Shown one piece after another: positions 4,872 to 6,077 of a stretch of 6,077 nucleotides of DNA. Origin of the DNA: an uncultured Eubacteriales bacterium. GTDB taxonomy: Bacteria > Bacillota > Clostridia > Oscillospirales > Oscillospiraceae. Within the stretch, counting starts at the first letter, position 1. Each line of letters starts with the position of its first letter. The stretch lies in NCBI GenBank assembly GCA_900321335.1, contig ONVR01000312.1:1-6077 (forward strand). Direction: 5' to 3'. Made by a program: the position numbers and the translations under genes. Below the pieces are notes generated by a model. It was not told where the DNA came from. It was given only the letters and a program-made list of their open reading frames with translations, and did no database searches.

Positions 4872-6077
4872 ATGGACAACAACTCCTCTCAAAACGGATT
4901 TTCCGGTAATCAAAACAACGGCGGCAAGGAAGACAACACCCTCTTCCACGTGGGCTCTTGGATTTTGACCATCATTCTGCTGAGTACCGCCTGGCCTTTG
5001 GGCCTTGTTATGCTGTTTCTGAACCTGTCCGGCAAGATCGACAAGTTCCACCCCAGAAGGCTCTTCGGCAGCTCCGGCACCAACGCCAGCCGCGCCCAGA
5101 CCACCCGGCGGGCCTCCTCCGGCGTGACCTATCAGCCGGGCACCAGCAGCGTCCGCAGAACCGACGCCGCGTCTGCCTCCCAGGCTTCCGCTCAGACCGC
5201 CTCCTCCACCGGAGCCACAGCCAGGTCCGGCAAAAAGGGCTCCTCCTTCGCCAAGGTCGCGGATATCCTGCTTCTGATCCTGGGCGTCGTTCTGATCCTT
5301 GTGGGCGGCAGCATCGTGGGCGAAGAGCTCCGCTATGTCCAGTACGGCCTGATCTGGTCGGAAGTGATCAAGGGCATCTTTTATATCATCGGCGGCGTCG
5401 GCTCTCTGGTGGCCCGGTTCCTCACCCGGCGGCGCACGGCCCGGTTCAACCGGCTCAACACCATTGTGAACACCAATGTCAAAGAGGGCCGTATCTCCGT
5501 CAAGGACATCGCCAAGAGTTCGGGTCTGGACCTGAAAACCACCCGCAAAGAGCTCACCAGCATGATCGAAAAGGGCTTTTTCGGAGACAGCGCCTACATC
5601 GACTCGGAGATCGACTGTCTGATCCTCACACGGGAAGCCGCGGACAAGATCCGCAGCTTTGCCCAGGAGGCCAAGCGCAAGGCCGAGGAGGAACTCAAGC
5701 GGCAGCGGGAGGACACCTCCGACGGCAAGTACGCCTCGATCCTCGCCGAGCTCAAGCGGCTGGACGCGGACATCGTGGACCAGCGCATCTCCGACAAGAT
5801 CGTCCGGATCGAGGAGCTGTCCGAAAAGATCTTCAAGATCGTGGACGAAAACCCGGAGAAAGCTCCCCAGATCCGCAAATTCATGGACTACTACCTGCCC
5901 ACCACCCTCAAGCTTCTGCGCTCCTACAGCGTGCTGGAGCGGCAGGGCATCAGCGGACAGAACATCTCCGCGGCCAAGGCCGATATCGACCGGATCCTGG
6001 ACACCCTCATCAAGGGCTACGAACAGCAGCTGGATCTGCTGTTCCAGGAGGACGCCATCGACATCTCCTCGGACATC
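4872..6077 (+). CDS. XpaC-like membrane protein with predicted winged-helix segment, 3'-truncated
   Basis: The frame runs 402 codons from ATG 4872 to the window end with no stop. AAAGGA at 4859-4864 lies 7 nt upstream. Order: a polar Asn/Gly/Ser-rich tail (1-23); TM1 about 28-50; a low-complexity Ser/Ala/Thr/Gly linker with Arg/Lys (about 66-125); TM2 about 129-150; TM3 about 165-184 followed by RRR. Then a segment at about 193-244 (ISVKDIAKSSGLDLKTTRKE, then MIEKGFFGDSAYID) looks like a winged helix-turn-helix. A charged helix follows (255-281), then a C-terminal domain from about 285. The signature YYLPTTLKLLRSYSVLERQG (340-359), then GYEQQLDLLFQEDAIDISSDI, matches the XpaC (BCIP phosphate hydrolysis) family. 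By the positive-inside rule the linker and C-terminal part are cytosolic. XpaC often neighbours telA in Firmicutes, which would lie beyond the window. The biochemical role is unproven, and the hydrolysis label is historical. Confidence 0.8.
   Translation, partial: MDNNSSQNGFSGNQNNGGKEDNTLFHVGSWILTIILLSTAWPLGLVMLFLNLSGKIDKFHPRRLFGSSGTNASRAQTTRRASSGVTYQPGTSSVRRTDAASASQASAQTASSTGATARSGKKGSSFAKVADILLLILGVVLILVGGSIVGEELRYVQYGLIWSEVIKGIFYIIGGVGSLVARFLTRRRTARFNRLNTIVNTNVKEGRISVKDIAKSSGLDLKTTRKELTSMIEKGFFGDSAYIDSEIDCLILTREAADKIRSFAQEAKRKAEEELKRQREDTSDGKYASILAELKRLDADIVDQRISDKIVRIEELSEKIFKIVDENPEKAPQIRKFMDYYLPTTLKLLRSYSVLERQGISGQNISAAKADIDRILDTLIKGYEQQLDLLFQEDAIDISSDI

Overview
The window looks like ordinary chromosomal DNA from a GC-rich, gut-type anaerobic Firmicute. 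A clostridial relative of the Oscillospiraceae/Ruminococcaceae kind is my inference. The basis is strong AGGAGG-type ribosome sites, sigma-A style promoters in AT-rich gaps, GC-rich codon use, and protein types common in that group: an XpaC-like membrane protein, a UroD-like protein, small lipoproteins and a membrane-anchored EEP phosphohydrolase. I see no tRNA, rRNA, CRISPR array, insertion sequence or phage gene.

Layout. (1) Positions 1-704, plus strand: the 3' part of a PlsC-type lysophospholipid acyltransferase, with its N-terminus cut by the window edge. (2) Positions 711-744: a perfect 15-bp stem-loop that probably terminates this gene and the convergent gene 3. (3) Positions 760-1776, minus: a uroporphyrinogen-decarboxylase-like (UroD/MtaA superfamily) protein with its own promoter. 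(4) Positions 1777-1994: a divergent intergenic region with a good sigma-A promoter on each strand and a small dyad between them. (5) Positions 1995-2351 and 2348-3415, plus: a two-gene operon coupled by an ATGA overlap. It encodes an unusual P-II signalling protein and a membrane-anchored endonuclease/exonuclease/phosphatase-fold hydrolase. (6) Positions 3431-3465: a second perfect 15-bp stem-loop between convergent genes. (7) Minus strand: a small lipoprotein (3477-4052), with a small papain/C39-like cysteine peptidase-like protein upstream of it (4137-4637). (8) Positions 4638-4871: a second divergent promoter region. (9) Positions 4872-6077, plus: a long reading frame open to the window end. 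It encodes a membrane protein with three predicted transmembrane segments, a predicted winged-helix segment and an XpaC-type C-terminal domain.

Most genes appear to be independent housekeeping or envelope units. The most interesting part is the P-II/EEP pair. The P-II protein keeps its ATP-binding residues but lacks the T-loop tyrosine, and the positions that normally contact 2-oxoglutarate are replaced. It is translationally coupled to a predicted extracytoplasmic hydrolase instead of the usual ammonium transporter. Whether this is a distinct signalling module cannot be settled from this window.
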